A program made the translations under genes and the position numbers. Shown piece after piece: positions 1 through 14,400 of a stretch of DNA of 64,000 nucleotides (within the stretch, counting starts at the first letter, position 1; each line of letters opens with the position of its first letter). The stretch is taken from assembly GCF_017562075.2 (NCBI RefSeq), contig NC_054083.1:46532942-46596941 (forward strand). The letters run 5' to 3'. Below the pieces are notes generated by a model. That model did not search any database, was not told the DNA's origin, and worked only from the letters and a program-made list of their open reading frames with translations. The stretch comes from Anopheles merus. Its lineage: Eukaryota; Arthropoda; Insecta; Diptera; Culicidae.

Positions 1-2699
1 ACTGTATGAATGAATGCTGTCCGCGTGCGTTGGGCAAACCGCGCGATCATCGCCCATTTGCAATCCCCTATCCCAATAAATTTGCGGCGGCCCGACGGTC
101 CGAAGGTTCACCACGCCCCAAGGACTGTGCAAGGCGTACCCATCATCTTAGCCTCATCATGCGCGTCTTAACGGTTGTTTTGTTGTTTTTTTTTTTTGCT
201 CACTGCTGTTGTTCTTTGTTTTGTTTCTCCGTGTTGCTCCATCGCTTCTCTTCCGTGCTGTGTGCGTGATGTTGGGTGCCTCCTTTTAGCTTTATTTGTA
301 TCATCATTATTATTATTAAGATGCTCCCTCCCTCACCTTTAAGCTGCCGTTTCCGAAGGGGGTTCGCCCTTACTTGGTTCGGCTTGTCGGTTCCAGCCAG
401 TTTGGATCCATCCCATCCCAGACCGTCAGGCGCAGGTTCAGGTTCAGCGGCGTGTGTAAAGCGCCACAGAGCTTTTGCCTGACCTGAGGGAGAGCCGGAC
501 AATATGTAGGGTTTCGTAAAATAACACACACACAGCATCGCAAACACTTGCGGTCCCACAGACACACAGATACACTCAAGCGCATGTGAATTGGAACGGG
601 TTCGCCGCCAATTATGTGAAGGAAAACGGGTTTTCCACATGGTTCCATGTTCCATGCACCGGGCGGACCACCAAAGCGGCTCAAGATGAGCGGCTCTTGA
701 CTGCTCAAGACACATATTGGCAGTACGTAAAGAAAGCCAAAGAAAGAAAGAGAGAGATAGTAAAAACGTAAAAGAAAGTCATTTATCTGCCAAAAAGTTA
801 TATGTAGCTTAAACTAAATCGGATGTTGAGGTAATGTTTCAAGGCATCTCATTTTTTTCAGTTTAAAAAGCATAAAAGTTCTGCAAATACACGGTACAGG
901 GACAATCAAATATCAAATATGCATAGAATTTATTTGAAATCATGAGGAATGACCATGAATGAATGAGTCATGTCATTAGGAATGATCAAAAACATATATC
1001 CAAATCATTAAAAATAGTTAGTGGTTCTTGCGTAAGCATTGAACCCGACAGGAATCGATCCCGAACTATAAAATGTAGAAGTTTAGGTGTCTTGTCAACT
1101 CTATAATGTGGCAGTCTATGACTGCAAAAATCCTGTATTTATAGGCTGGATTGTCATAAACCCTGGCAAGTTTCATTTAATTTCCCATTTTCTACCAATT
1201 TCAGCAACAATATTACTCATCAAAAACAACCCTACTTACACGCCTTCTCAAACATGTACCTGGCGTTATGCTTTTTCCATTGTACTCCTGTACATACTCA
1301 AAAAAAACCCATTCCCCAAGCATGTCCCGTAGACTCAATCATTTACTACATCAAATTGTGTGATCCTGCCAATTCTGCCCATTGGAAAGGTAAAGAAGGG
1401 AATTGATTTGATTAGGAATTTAATAATTGATCAACCCACCGTCATAACGCCGCAAGCGGCATGTGTGTGCGAGTGCTACACGCGCACACGCTTTGCCCAT
1501 TTGGTCCTTCGACCACGAACGCACACGCAACACACGCCCCATAAGCATCGGGACGTAGGGAGAATTTTGCGCACAACCAAAGCATCTTTCGCTATTTGAG
1601 GTAGCCCAAAGGAAGGAAGGATGGAAGAAAGAGTTTACGTCTGACATCACAGGGACATGAAGACGGTAAATAATTACGGATGGCAGGACGCCGCAAGAAA
1701 CACTTTCGATGGGGGGGAGAAGCCGAGCCGAGAACATGGCGTCCGACAATGATTGATTTTGGTTCGGGCTGTGTTTGCCCGGGATGGTTACCACTGAACG
1801 GTTCGTTTGGCAAGCTTCTTGAAGAAGATGCTTTGAATAATCGATTCGATACGCATCCGTGCTGGGGCTGCTGGGGGGCTGCAATGGTGCTGAAAGTGGC
1901 ATGTGGTTCCATTACCTGAAATGAGATAAATATTTGAAAAGGAATCAGTGATCGGTTGTGCGACGGTGTTGTAAAACGTTCGAACGAAGTGAGCATGTTA
2001 TTGAGCGTTCATGGAAGGGATGCTTTTAAATGAAGAATGAAGAATGCTGTCGGTACACAGGAGCTTATCGGTACTCAATTAGATGGCGTTTGATGACAAA
2101 ACAAGTGGAGCGACCCGTTTTATTTTAGTACAAAAAGCACGTCTTTTATATCGAATCACACCCGAGCGCATAAATCCCGAAGCTTATCTTGAAAGCAAAT
2201 TCTTTGCTCGTTCGAAACATCTAATGCGAGAGCTCGGTGGTGTCTTTCGGTACTAGCAATACAAAGAAATTGATTCCGACCGTAACCACTAACTCTATCG
2301 TTAGTTTCTAACACTACTAACAAACACACATACACATACACGATCACACACAGCCTGCAACTTTCCCGACAAGTTCATCCGATTGGCAAAAGCAATGGCT
2401 ACATAAATAGCCCACCTACCACCAGAAGCAATTGCCCTTCGAAGCGTGCCGGAATAAAGTTACCACCAGTCTAGACAATTTCACCGATAACAGCAAACCT
2501 GCAAGGACCTTTTCCCTTTCTGCACACACCAGGTCCGAGCACGTTCCAGGCAGCACACACACACACGCACACACAGGCACATTGGAGCCTTAAAACGTCC
2601 CCGGCAAGGACTTGCTGCACCGGAAGGACGCATACTGTCGTTTTTCCGAGCGGTTAAACGTAATCGACTACTGAGAAAACGGTTTGAAGCCCTGACTGC

Positions 2700-2744
<45 letters not shown>

Positions 2745-2754
2745 ACACACAGCT
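2700..2754. repeat. (CA)n microsatellite
   Basis: An uninterrupted run of about 20 AC units is followed by a single AT interruption and five more AC units. It accounts for the Val/Cys-rich shadow open frame on the minus strand at 2,481-2,789. Confidence 0.95.
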
Positions 2755-4169
2755 AGCCGGGATAATGGAGTTAATGCTACCTCAATCATTCGGGATCAGG
2801 CTTTGCTTTATCCGACAGTTAACATACGGATCCGTTCGAAAAGGGAATGGAACTTTGGGGAAAAGTAAAGCCGACCTGATCCAGATTAGGAGGATTTTGA
2901 TTTTATAAATTAAGTTGCGTCCAAGAGGGGAAATAAATGTTGCCACGAACCAGAATTGCAGATTGCAGGTGTGCAAGTTTTGAGGCATTATTGAGGAACT
3001 TTGAATTGAAAGTTGCACAACAAACATGTAGACCAAAGATTACCCAATGCAATTGTGACAATAAAAGGTGACATTTACGGTCGTTGGAAAACACTAAACA
3101 TACTCGCTGTCACATGTCAAAACAACCATTCAATAGGCGAGCCTTCTCCGCAGCCCAGCGTTGATAAAGATTAATCACAATTGTTATTGAATACTTGGGT
3201 GGTTTCAAACATTGAAGATCTGTAGAATTTTAACACAAAAAAGGTCCTGGATAGTTCGTATATGGAATACATACAACAGAGGCGTGATAAAGTGTGCGCT
3301 AGCGTCGCTTATCAGTGGCTTAAAGCAATTAATGATGCGTTACCAACTTTTTGTTTGACCTACATGCTTGATAAGCATTGTAAAAAACCTTCCCTCGTCT
3401 TGAAGGTACAAAAAATAAATCACTTCATGCATTACACTAAAAAGCAAACAACATAATAAAATAATCAACACCATTTTTGAGACACACATGTACAAAAAAA
3501 AACATCCCACATACACTACCATGGTGGGAAAGTGCACAAAAAATGCTCCCAATCATCATGTTGACTGCTCCCCCCCCCCCTCGTTTAAAGGTCAATCGGC
3601 AGAGGGCAATGGACTGATCAGCATGGTGCTGCAGCACAAACAACACCCGAGCGCCCCGAGCGAGATATGCGATGCTGTGCGAGACTGCTGCTAAATTCGT
3701 GTAATCACTTTCACCCTCGCAGCAGCCACCCGCGAAAGGGACACATTCGAACGTCACAAGCAACCACCAGTGCTTTTGTAAGGGTAGGGGAGGCGGCAAC
3801 CGGCAACTCAGTGGAATTTCGTTCGTGAGTGTTTGCGGCAATTTTTTTTTATTCGCATTTCTTCCTTTCTTCTGCGGTGCTTTCTAACCACGCGTGCGAC
3901 ATCGAACACAACGCACAGCCAAAGAGAATAACCATAGCTTTGTCAGACTTTGTAACCCACCCTTGTCTCGATCTCCATCTTCCCAAACGTGTCGCTCTCC
4001 GCTTTGTTCCAAAAAAAGCTGTTGGCATTGCTGTGTTCACTGCGGGCGCGCGCGGCTGATTGATGACTGACGAGAGCCAATTCGCGACCAATCTGACGGG
4101 TCGCGGAGTAGTTTTTTTTTTTTTTTTTGTTGAGCCTCCTTTCGGCTAGTCTTTGACGGTGAAGCACTG

Positions 4170-4230
4170 TATATAAGGAACGTGCCGGCGGGAGACCCAG
4201 TTTGTTTTCACCATATGGATCAGCAGTTCG
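4170..4230 (+). promoter_or_regulatory. Candidate TATA/initiator core promoter
   Basis: TATATAAG starts at 4,170. Twenty-nine bases downstream is CCAGTT (A at 4,199), a four-of-five match to the arthropod initiator TCAGT at the canonical spacing. AGTTC at 4,225-4,229 fits the downstream promoter consensus RGWYV but sits one base off the ideal +28 position. An ATG at 4,215 opens a 55-residue frame ending at 4,382, rich in Thr, Arg and Gly and without a recognised domain. The site lies inside the presumed glypican intron on the opposite strand. The spacing is better than most chance TATA boxes, but nothing shows that it is used. Confidence 0.25.
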
Positions 4231-7200
4231 AGAAAGTCGGGATTGAGTCGGGTGCGGCAAGTTTTGGGACGAGGAAAAGACGCACCAACATAACGAACCG
4301 CTACATCACGGTCACACAAAGCACAAATCAGACCGATGGGACCGAAAGGGGTCTGCGAGGAATCCTTGCACACCCGCCGTAAATTATCGTCCGTTATAGG
4401 AAACTGCCAGCGTCAGTGCTCAATTCTCCAAACAAGCCGACAAACGGTACGATTTGCAAATGTCCCAAATCCAATGCGAACGAACGATGCGAACTTGATT
4501 AGTCAGCAGTTTGTTTGATTGGTACAGCGCTGAGGAGAATCATTTTAGGGAATATTTAAACCCTGAATCTTCCTGCACATTAAAGACATTTAAAGATACC
4601 AATAATTCGGTGTTACGTACACAAAACTTTTTCCCAATTTCATCCTCCCTTTTGTTACGTTGTGGTCTCGGTGAGGACTCCGTGTCACCGTCCTTGTGTC
4701 ATCAACGGTTTCGTGCAAATGTGTATGACACGTTAGGCTCGAAGTGTGCTTTTGACATCAAATGATAGCTGTTTTTGTTTTCCCTTCCGAAAAAAAACCG
4801 TAGGTTGTGGTGTTGGATTGTCACCTAGGGAGGGTAGGAAATATTCGCAGCATGAGTTCTTGCCCCACAAGCACAAAAAAAAAAAGCATGTGGTAGCAGC
4901 AGCAGCGCTGTGAATGATTGCGGTTTTGTGTCGCTTTAACAGTCACTTTAACGCTCGATACATGCGATAGCTTCTTGCAAGTAGCTGCAGAGGAAGAGAA
5001 CAAAACTTAGAACTTTAACAGTTAAGTGTGCAAAGAGTAATTACTCGCAGCATGAAGCGTTAATAATGGAAGGATACTTGCCGTCTGGAACTCAACAATT
5101 CAATGCAGATCGATTCTCTATTCAAAACAAACAAGCATCTTTGAAGAAGCCTGGGTTTGAAAGCCGTTCTTAGACACCTAACACCCAAGATCAAAATATT
5201 ATTATAATGACTCTAAATAGCTTATTATGCTTCAAAAATGCAATGGGAACATTTTCCAAAATTCAAACGAATTTCAAACATGTTGGAGGATCGGTAGCTC
5301 AAAGGGCTTTACCGCTAAGAGCTCTTAATCCGCCGCTCCCACTCTGAATGCAGTTGCGGCAACAGTTTGAAAATCCCACAAACACGTTACAGATAATCCT
5401 CCAAATAGGAATCATTTTCCAGCAAAGATTCAAAATGAAGAACTGCTCGAAATATTGAATAACACCGTTTCATTTCTTTCCGGTAGATAACGATGTAACA
5501 CGACACCCCGCCTATGAAGAACCCTACAAAGACCGGAACCAAAGTTCAAATGTTCTTATAACACCTTGCGCCAGGTAGGTAAGCGTCAGATGGAACCGAA
5601 AGGCTCGGGTCACAAATATTCTGACTCCTGCACCCCTTGGCCCCTTGGCGGGGAATGAAGGCATGTCGCACCGACAGGAAATATAAGGTTCCGATTTCAC
5701 CGGTTTCTGGTCCACAAAATATACCTCTTGAGCCGGCACGAGGACACACTCCACCCTCGGACAGGGGGTAAAATACTAACTTCCCTTTATTGTACACTGT
5801 TTTTGTTTTTACCACTGGTTTATGAGCCACACCATATAGCGTGTACGTGCAGGCGTACTTTAGCGGCGTTTGCTGGCAGTGCGGCGATCCTCCCTTTGGA
5901 GCGATATTAAATGTCCCTAAAAATGCCGCATCCTTGCATTGTTGGGTCGTACTTTTCGATGATTTACGCAAACCCCGAACCGGAACCGCAGCCGTATCGC
6001 AGACCCAAGGCTGGGCAATATTTGTGGGTTCCCTGTGTGTGTGCGTGTGCATTGTATGGTGGGGTTTAGTTTTGCTTTCTGCCGAAATACGAAGCAACGC
6101 ACGTCGGAGAAGTCGGAAAAATCTGGCTCAGACCTAAACCACGGCGCGGCCTAAGAAAAAACCTCTCCCCGCGTCCGCAACGAAACATGAAATCACAATC
6201 ACAAAGGTTATTTCTCCCGGTGGGGTCAGCCGGGTTCAAATAATTATGCTATTTACATTTCGTTATTTAGCTTTGTTTCCCCAGCTTTTGGTCCCGCGGG
6301 GTCCAAAGCGGCAATGCTGTGAGCAAGCACACAGAAAACCTTCGCTCCGATAAAAGCCAAGCGTAACCGAAGGTCATACAGTGGAAGAGACCCGCCCGAA
6401 AAAGCGCTCATACATGCATAAAAAGTAAACCAAGTCAAGCGAGCCAAAAAAGCGGCCCACCAAAGCAAAACTAAAAAAAAAAAAAAAGGCAAAACGGAAA
6501 CAGAATTTAGCTTCGCGCGGCACATGGCGATAATCATGGAAATTATGCTTATGATCATGCTGTTCACTCTTCACCCTCCCAACGCCGACCCGAGCATTAT
6601 TGAAGCTTTTGCAACGGTGGTGGGAACCGCAGCCCACCAAAATTCCAACATTCCGACACCACCGGAAGCAGCGAAGGGGAAAACCCTTCCGTTTTGCGGA
6701 CCAAAACCCTTCCTCTTGCAGACAATTTCAAATTACGGCGCGCCGAGTGGTGTGTTTTTTGCTTGCAAAATACGGTTACTTCAAAAAGCGAGAGTTTCAG
6801 GCTTCTCATCTTGACCGCCGCCGCGACGCCTGCGAGAAGATGATTGGCCACCGACACAGCGAGAGCGAATTCGCAGCATAAATTCGCGTTTAAAAATTCG
6901 CCGTCACCAAGTCTCGGCCGACTCCCATACACGGGCGGCGTTCGCCCTTGCCGCTTTTTTGTCGCCATCGTTGACCGAGGCGCGTACGTAACGTAGTCAT
7001 GCGTAGTATCGCCCATAAACCATGTGGCGTATGGCACAGCACACAGCAGGATAGAGCGGCGGCTTTTTTTTTTGTAGTAAGCAATTGCACCGCACAGCAT
7101 CAACCTTCACTGCGACAATCGCGCACAGCCGCCGAGTGCTACTTTCATGCAGTGCACGTTCGTTTTCTACACGATGGCGGTTCTAATACAGCCCAGTTTT

Positions 7201-10200
7201 TTTTTGTTCTGATGCCCACTACTAACCAACCAGCCAGTGGGGCGACATTTGAAGCGCGAAAAAGAAACTCACTAAACTCAGGCAGTGAAGTGTCGAGAGT
7301 GCGATTTTCTCCAAAAAACTAACGAACACGAACGAATCTACTTTAGCCTGCCATTCGATACGGCAGCTGACAGACGCAAGTGAACGCTCCAGATGCAGTG
7401 CAAATAATAAAAAAACCTCACGCAAAGAAAGCCACACAACAGACAAAAAAACCGTCAATGTACCACGCTTATTGAGCAGTACGACACACCTTACCGCCGT
7501 GGAGCAGGTTTGCCCGGGCACCTACCAGGGGGCAAGGAAAACTTCATGTCTGGCGTTCCGGGGAGCGTCTGACAAGCGGTTTATACAGGCCATATCGATA
7601 AAATGGCACGGATTGGCACTGGTACGGGCCCTTCCCTTTCGGTGCGCGCGACTGGCTCTACGTGTGTGTGTGTGCGTGGCCGCGTTCACAACGCTCTGTA
7701 GAACAAATAAAAGTCGCACAAAGCGGTGCGGCGAACCCAGCTGGCGTGGGTCTGAATCAGGTCGATGGAATCTCCTTAAATGGCACTTTCCGCAATCTTG
7801 CAAACGGGTTCAGCCAGCCAACCAGCCAGCCAGCCAGTGCGCATAAGGGTTGCGTCTTTAAATTATTACTGTGCGCCGCGCAGCACCTCCCGAAGTTCCT
7901 CTCGAGCTCTATAAGTTTCTCTACGACCCCGGTAAAGCGGAGGACTTTAAGTGCCAGATGACAGATGGCGTTTTGCTACAGCTCACCGTAACGACTGTTT
8001 CACTTGGCAGTGTGACGTAGAAACATCTTAAAGAAATACAAAAAAACTATTGCACAATTATCTCGAAACAGCTCCTAGTTCGCAACGAACCTAATAACAC
8101 TCCAAGCAAGCAAGGCCGATAAGATACGTCCCAACGCGTTCTCCAATGCTCTCCCCAACGTGTTTCTCATTGCTTGACGCAACAACAACAACAAAAACAA
8201 CAAAAAATCAAATCTAACTTCAACAGTAGCTCCAAAGCCTCGGCGCGGAATCAAGAAGGAACTCTCCAGCCGAAACCTGAGCCCCTGCTCAAAGCAAAGA
8301 GCATTGCCTCCACTGTCTCAAGCGCGCGCGCGCGAGCGTTTCTGTAGTTCCAATTTGAAATGCAAATGGGAGCAAATTCCTCCCTCCGAAACGAAACGTT
8401 GCTTCAAACAAAACCAGCCAGACAGTGCGGCTGCGATAAGCGCGGCACAGCGCCATCAAAAGGGCTCCCAAAAGAGAGCTGTATGTGTGTCCATCGGAAT
8501 GGATTGCCATTTCAAACCCACCGGACACTGCGACGACACGACGAAGAGATTGGGTTCAGCCTTTTTTTTTCTTACTTATTTCTTTTCCGTTTAATGGACA
8601 AATTAAACCATTCCTGCAGTCACCCTGTGTGCCGTAGAGTGTGTGTGTGTGTGTGTTTTGGGGGCTTAGTCAAACACACTGACAGTGTGACGGCCCCGAG
8701 AAGCACAGTAAATTAGGTTAAAAGCTACCAAAAATTAGCATGCCCCCAAGTGGCAACTGTCTTATCGGGTGCTGGTGCCGGTCGTGAGAACGAGCTGGGC
8801 AAGACGGTTTTTTTTAAATACACAATGGCGACACGGCCAGTGTCCTTCGGCGTGCAGCAGCAATCGGTTTGTGCATAAAATATCATCAACCTCTTGCCCA
8901 CAGTCAAATGTTGCGCCCCACTTAGGTCTAGAGTTTGATGACGATGATGATCATGATACGATACGTTGCGCTAATGAGTGGTCGATCCACTAAATCAATT
9001 CGATAAACGCAACACCCAAAGCGAATCTATTTTCAGCAGCAAAGCGAGGAAAACATCTCTTCCATCCCACTACTACAAACGAATATGAAATAAATTATAC
9101 CCCAATGGAGCTCACTAGGGGCGAGACTAGTAGTCGACATCAAATAAAAATTCGACATCAACTATAATTGCTTAAAATTAGTTCACACAGAGGTTGGATT
9201 TCGGGGGGCGGGAGCGGCACTTTGCACAGCTGGGGAGCGTTAACGTCTTGGCTCTCAAACATTTGAAACGTAGCAAATCACGGCGGCCACGTGGCCGCTC
9301 GTGGTCACGCCCCGCCAGTTCATCAAACACGGTCGAGGTTCGAGAATTGGACGTTGGGGCAAAATAAATGCGAACATCACTATTGGACACGAGAATCATA
9401 TACAGCACGCCGGCCGGTTTCGGTGCGAAATGCTACCCCTCAGGCGGCGAGTGCGTGCGTCGGATTGTTTATTTTTATCCGAACAAACATTCCCACGTCC
9501 TGTGGGACGGGGCTGCGTGCCGGAGAAGAGGAAGCCGAACGTGCCCAGCGGTCGCATATCTTTGGCTTGTAGTGTGTTGTAGTGTTTTCGATGCGTTATT
9601 TTGTTTCGTTTTTTCGCCATTGCGCTCTCGTAGTGAGTCAGATGTAAAATAACAAAAAAAAGAGAGCTGGTTTGGTTTATCTTTCCATTTCCGCTGCGTT
9701 AATTATTCGCTCATTTGTAACCGTCGTAGGCAAAAACTAAAACGGGAAGCAGCAGCCAGTGTTCAGGGAGAGAGAGAGAGAGCGCACAGAAACACATCAC
9801 AAATCAAACGCAAAAAGACATTTTTGGAACACACGGTATATGGGCGATGCGCAATAACAACACTCCCACCCTATACCGAAAAAAAACAACCAGTCAATGA
9901 ACTCCGATGAACCTCTCCCGATGACGTTTGGCAGCTGTGACTGCCGTGGAGAGAAAATTGGAAAACCTACTCGAGTGTAACACGATAAGGGAATGGTGGA
10001 AAATTTGCAAATCTGTCATTTTTCTTGCGAAACGATGTACAACACACACGGTACACGGTGTGTATTTTTTCGCCTTTCGAAATCCACAATTAAGACGAAC
10101 ACACCAACAGACGGACCTCCGACATTCCGATGGTCAATCGGAAGCTTTATTTACACGGCAAGCACACAGCGTCAGACTTTCGGGAGGGGCGCCATAACTA

Positions 10201-11138
10201 AACTGGCAAACCTTTCCAGAGCATCGATCGAGCGCGGGCGCGCCGAGGCGTCGATCGTGTAGAACATTTCTTTTCCGCCCAATCTTAGCGGAAACACGAC
10301 AGGAGCACACACACACACACCCGCAGGTTGTGGAGACAATTTTTCTGCGCTGACAAACACAAACACGTTCACGCCAAAACGTGCGGGAGAGCCGAGGTAC
10401 GAGGTTGTTCCCTTCAAGAAGGGTGGGCACAGGAAAATAACACCAACATGATCTTGTGTATTTTTCACCCGAGCGTGACCGAGGACACAAATCATCGCAC
10501 CGCATACTTCACTCGCAATTTATACACCGACATTATTTTTTTGTTGTTGTTGTGCGCATACTTTCGGGTGAAACAACACGCCGAGCTAATAAAAAAAATC
10601 AGTTCGCCCACGGAGAGCAGTAAACCATACCCCAAAAACACTGGTTGATGTTTCATGTTGACAGCGCGCGTATTGATGTTGATAGAAATACTAATTGGTG
10701 AATTTTTGGGTCGAGCGAGCGATGGAAGAAAGACTGGTGAATGTGGGAAGGCACCTTCCTTCCAAAAATCATCCATAACCCGAAAACGAGCTTGAATAAA
10801 GCAAGATGAAAACATGTGACCGCGATGATCGCCGGCTGATCTTGAGAGATGCGTATCGTTTATAAGTGTCGGTTGATGTGTTTAGTGGCCGTTTCTGGCA
10901 TACGGGGCAGAGATAGGTATTGATTGTTTGTACAGAAGGTATATTTTAGGACGGTTAAACAGGTTGAATAATGTTTCTGGAGTAGAAGATCCTGAAGAAT
11001 GCAGAAGTTAAAAAAATCTATATTTTTCTGAACTCTCTGATTGAATATGTCGCAATGATCAACAATTCTACAAACACCACAGATTACAAGACTGAGATCT
11101 CAAGATTGTTTGGTTTTTGTTGAAGAACACCCTCAACT

Positions 11139-11402
11139 TAATGATAGATATGTTCATCCGTATTGATCTTCAAAAAGATCAACCTAGATATCAGATGCCT
11201 TAAATCCAAAGAGTATACATATTTACTATTGGAATTAAACCTTCTTCAGAGTTTCATTTTAGATAACTGACACATACACTAATGATAGAGATGTTCATCT
11301 ATGACGATATCCTAAGACCTAGGTGCTAAAGCAAGATGTCTTCAATCCAATAAACGTCTGAGTAGATATTCATAGCACAACACCTTCTTCGGAGTTTCCA
11401 AA
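11139..11402. repeat. Diverged tandem duplication, about 141 bp unit
   Basis: Two consecutive, diverged copies can be aligned by shared anchors. TAATGATAGATATGTTCATC at 11,139 matches the TAATGATAGAGATG version at 11,280. ATGCCTTAAATCCAA at 11,195 matches ATGTCTTCAATCCAA at 11,336. CCTTCTTCAGAGTTTC at 11,240 matches CCTTCTTCGGAGTTTC at 11,383. The offsets are 141, 141 and 143 bases. There is no coding frame. This looks like an old segmental tandem duplication in AT-rich intronic DNA. Confidence 0.7.
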
Positions 11403-14400
11403 TGTACTAAACTTTGGAGAACTCCCACATCCAACCAAAACCACAAACCATCTGACGTGAAGCTACGTCTGCAGTTACTAGTGTCAAAGTGACAAACATA
11501 ATGAACCCATCAGTGGATATCAGATTGCGTGACAAAACTAACCACCCCAAAACCCCAAAAGCATTCATTTAATTCTAACCATATCAAAAGCCCGATTACA
11601 GTAGCAAATCATTTCCCTCCCTGTATGTCACCACAAATGCATATTATGTTCATATTAGTGTAGCCCGGCTTATTAGACCTCCTTGCTCACACACTCGACA
11701 CCGCACAAAAAGAGACACGCGTGCAAGCGCGAAAAACTTAACCAACCATGAAACATTAGACAAAGCAGGTGCCTCTCTCACACGCCATCATGCTAGGCTG
11801 GGCGCCGTTAAGTGGTCGTGCGATTGTTCCGAAGCGTCAAACACTAACGAGCCACAAACGGTTGCTGTTGATCCCGGTGAGCTGTTGTTTCGGGAGATTT
11901 GCGGCGTGAGTTAGCGCCTTCCAAACAGACACGCGATCGGGCCCAGCCGATCGAAACTGATATGGGAAAAGTGTAACAATTTAGGTGGAAGCATGAAGAA
12001 AAAACACGAATGGAACGTACGCTAGCAAACATGAAGCTGTAATGACAAGATCGTATTGGACTGCATTCTCAGCCAGATTCAATCTTTCCGTTAGATTGCC
12101 AATTCTCGTTTCTGCTCTTCGATTGTCTGCTAGTTACTTCATTAACCCTTTCGTCTGTTTCAATCTCAAAAACCAAATACTCACCCCCAGCGATACAAAT
12201 CACAGCGAGCACATCGAACAGAAATTCATCAAAAGCTGTGCACCGATGCTCGCAAGGACCCTCAGATCATACCTGCCAGGCAGATGACTCGGAAAAGGTG
12301 CGCCCAACAACAACAGACAGCGCGCCATTCTGGACGCACCCCTTTTGAAAAGCCCTTGATTAGATTCACGTTCTCAGGGACAGAGAGGGAAGAGCTTTAA
12401 ACGAAATTCCAACCACTCTCGCTGGATCCCTCTCACCCTTTCTCTGTGCCTTTTGTCATAGAGAGTCGCCTTCCGACGCAATGTCGAAAAGTATAAAACA
12501 CACCAGAGCCCTTCACCAAATGACGAAGCGCGTTCCAGAGATAGAGTGTGTCATCTTCAAACGAGAGCACCGAAGCATTCGATGATATGCACAGACAATC
12601 ACACACACACACACACACGTGCACAAGTAAAATCAATCTGATCACAGAGCACGATGCACCTATTGAATAGCACGATTGCGACGAAATTGCATTCAAAAGC
12701 AGCTCCCCTTCCTCGCTAGTCCGGTCTGGGGGCCGGCTGGATGGGATGTCAACCTTTCAATCTTCTTCACCAACTCTCCGGGCGCATACGGCTCAGTACG
12801 ATTGAAGTGAACGCTCCGGAATGCATCGACTCTTTGATGGCCACGCAGCAGGGTCGCTTTCCTATTTTCGAGCTCATATCAAATTGCTGCTCGCAAGCTT
12901 TCTAACGAGCGTTGCGCGCTACAATTGGCCACCAATTTCGTGCAACACATCCTCATCTCCCCACACCCAAAAGGCATCAAAAGCGCTCGTGGGTGCTGGA
13001 AATATTGTTTAGCCAAGGCCACACACACGCGCGCGGCCCCAAAAGGCGGATCTCAAAAATCGCGACACCGATGCAAAAAAGAAGAACCGGACCTGGTTGA
13101 GTCTGGGCACACACAGAGCTTCTCTTGGCGCGCTGCAGCAGCAGATCATTAATGCAAATCCCGACCCGGTTTGCTTGTTTTTTTTTTCTTCTTTCGCTCT
13201 CTGGAGTTTCGACCAAAACTCGACCCACCAAAGTCTGCAAAATTGCCCGTCGATTCTGACCGATTATGATGATTTTGGTCCGTTCACAGGCTCAGCTTAC
13301 TGTGACAATTTTTGAGGGTGCCGCTTTTGCGTATCATGTATTTTTTTTTTTTTTTTGCGCAACTATGTCTCACTCTTTTTTTTGCCAGGATTCGTGATGC
13401 TACGCTATAGAGCCGGTTTTCGTGTGGTCCGGGCACTGCGCACACGGCCCCGTGAAATATATCGATCGCACACAGTTTCGTTTCGCAAACTGCAGCACGC
13501 CAGGGCTGGAGTCTGGAATGGGGCTTGCTACAACATGTTCACACACACATACACACTGGTTTTGGGGAAGAAATTTGCATGCCATACGTCCGCTTGTGGC
13601 TTGCGGAAACTGCGCAAGCGGCACTCACGGAAAAGGATATTGCTGAATTTTATGATCGTTATTTAACGAAAAAAAGAACCACCCGCTCCCTCGTCTCAGA
13701 CAACAACACAGCCGCTTCGCCCATACACACACACGACAACACCCCCTTTATGGATATTGGATATCACATTTCAGTGCAATAAAAAGGCATACAAATTTAT
13801 CATTATGCCCATACAAGGCAAGTGTCCGAAGCCGAGCACCAACAAAAAAAAAGCAAGGGGCAGAAAATCCAAATGAGAGTAAATTAACCGCAGCACATCA
13901 ACAACAAAAAAATGCAAAAACCAAACACCATAACCACCACCGGCAGCAGCAGCAGCAGCAACAGCGCGCCAGACCGACCATCGGAATGCAAAACCACGGA
14001 AAGCGGCACCGGATGGCAAATTAAACGAAACGTCAGTCTTAATTTCGATACAATGTTTTAATTTTTGAAATCATCTCCCAGCGGATTGGCTTGCCCCTTC
14101 TGCTGGAAATGGGCGAAAGGCGAAATCAAGCGGAATGAAACCGGTAGTCCCTCGTCCCTCTGGTGGAAGGTATATTAATAAAATAAAATAAAAAAGCAAA
14201 CCGAGGTTGCAGGTGATTCAGGAAGCACCACAACGTCCTTTACGGAACGCTCCATTTTTCCAGCGAGTTTGAGCTCTGTTCGCAATTTTGTTTTAAATTT
14301 AATTTCCACTTAGCTTACGCTGAGAGTGCTTCCCCTTCTTTTCATTGCTCCAATTGCCGGAAAAAAAAAACATTTATTTTAGAAACACAACGCGCGCCCC

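Larger units (their letters stand above)
1..11138. other. Gene-poor DNA, presumed first intron of the minus-strand glypican
   Basis: I find no exon here that I can defend on either strand. The longer open frames are CA/GT-driven or lack any recognisable domain. I looked on the minus strand for the next glypican exon, which should carry a Cys-Gly-Gly-x-Cys-Cys type segment. I did not find it, so the rest of the glypican probably lies beyond the left edge. Scattered homopolymer T runs, short CA repeats and one TATA-containing promoter-like site near 4.17 kb are the only structured elements noted. A tRNA A-box-like string occurs near 5,290 and a B-box-like string (minus strand) near 1,045. Both are too degenerate to call. 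Confidence 0.45.

Noticed and set aside
1020..1075. Minus-strand GGATCGATTCC resembling a tRNA B box
   Set aside because: No A box, tail or target duplication is visible.
5287..5350. tRNA-like string TAGCTCAAAGGG
   Set aside because: It has an A-box-like motif but no B box at suitable distance and no cloverleaf. It is insufficient for a tRNA or SINE call.
5546..6097. 183-codon minus-strand open frame
   Set aside because: It has no domain or conserved motif. A CA/GT-derived His/Thr segment and overlapping frames on the other strand suggest chance.
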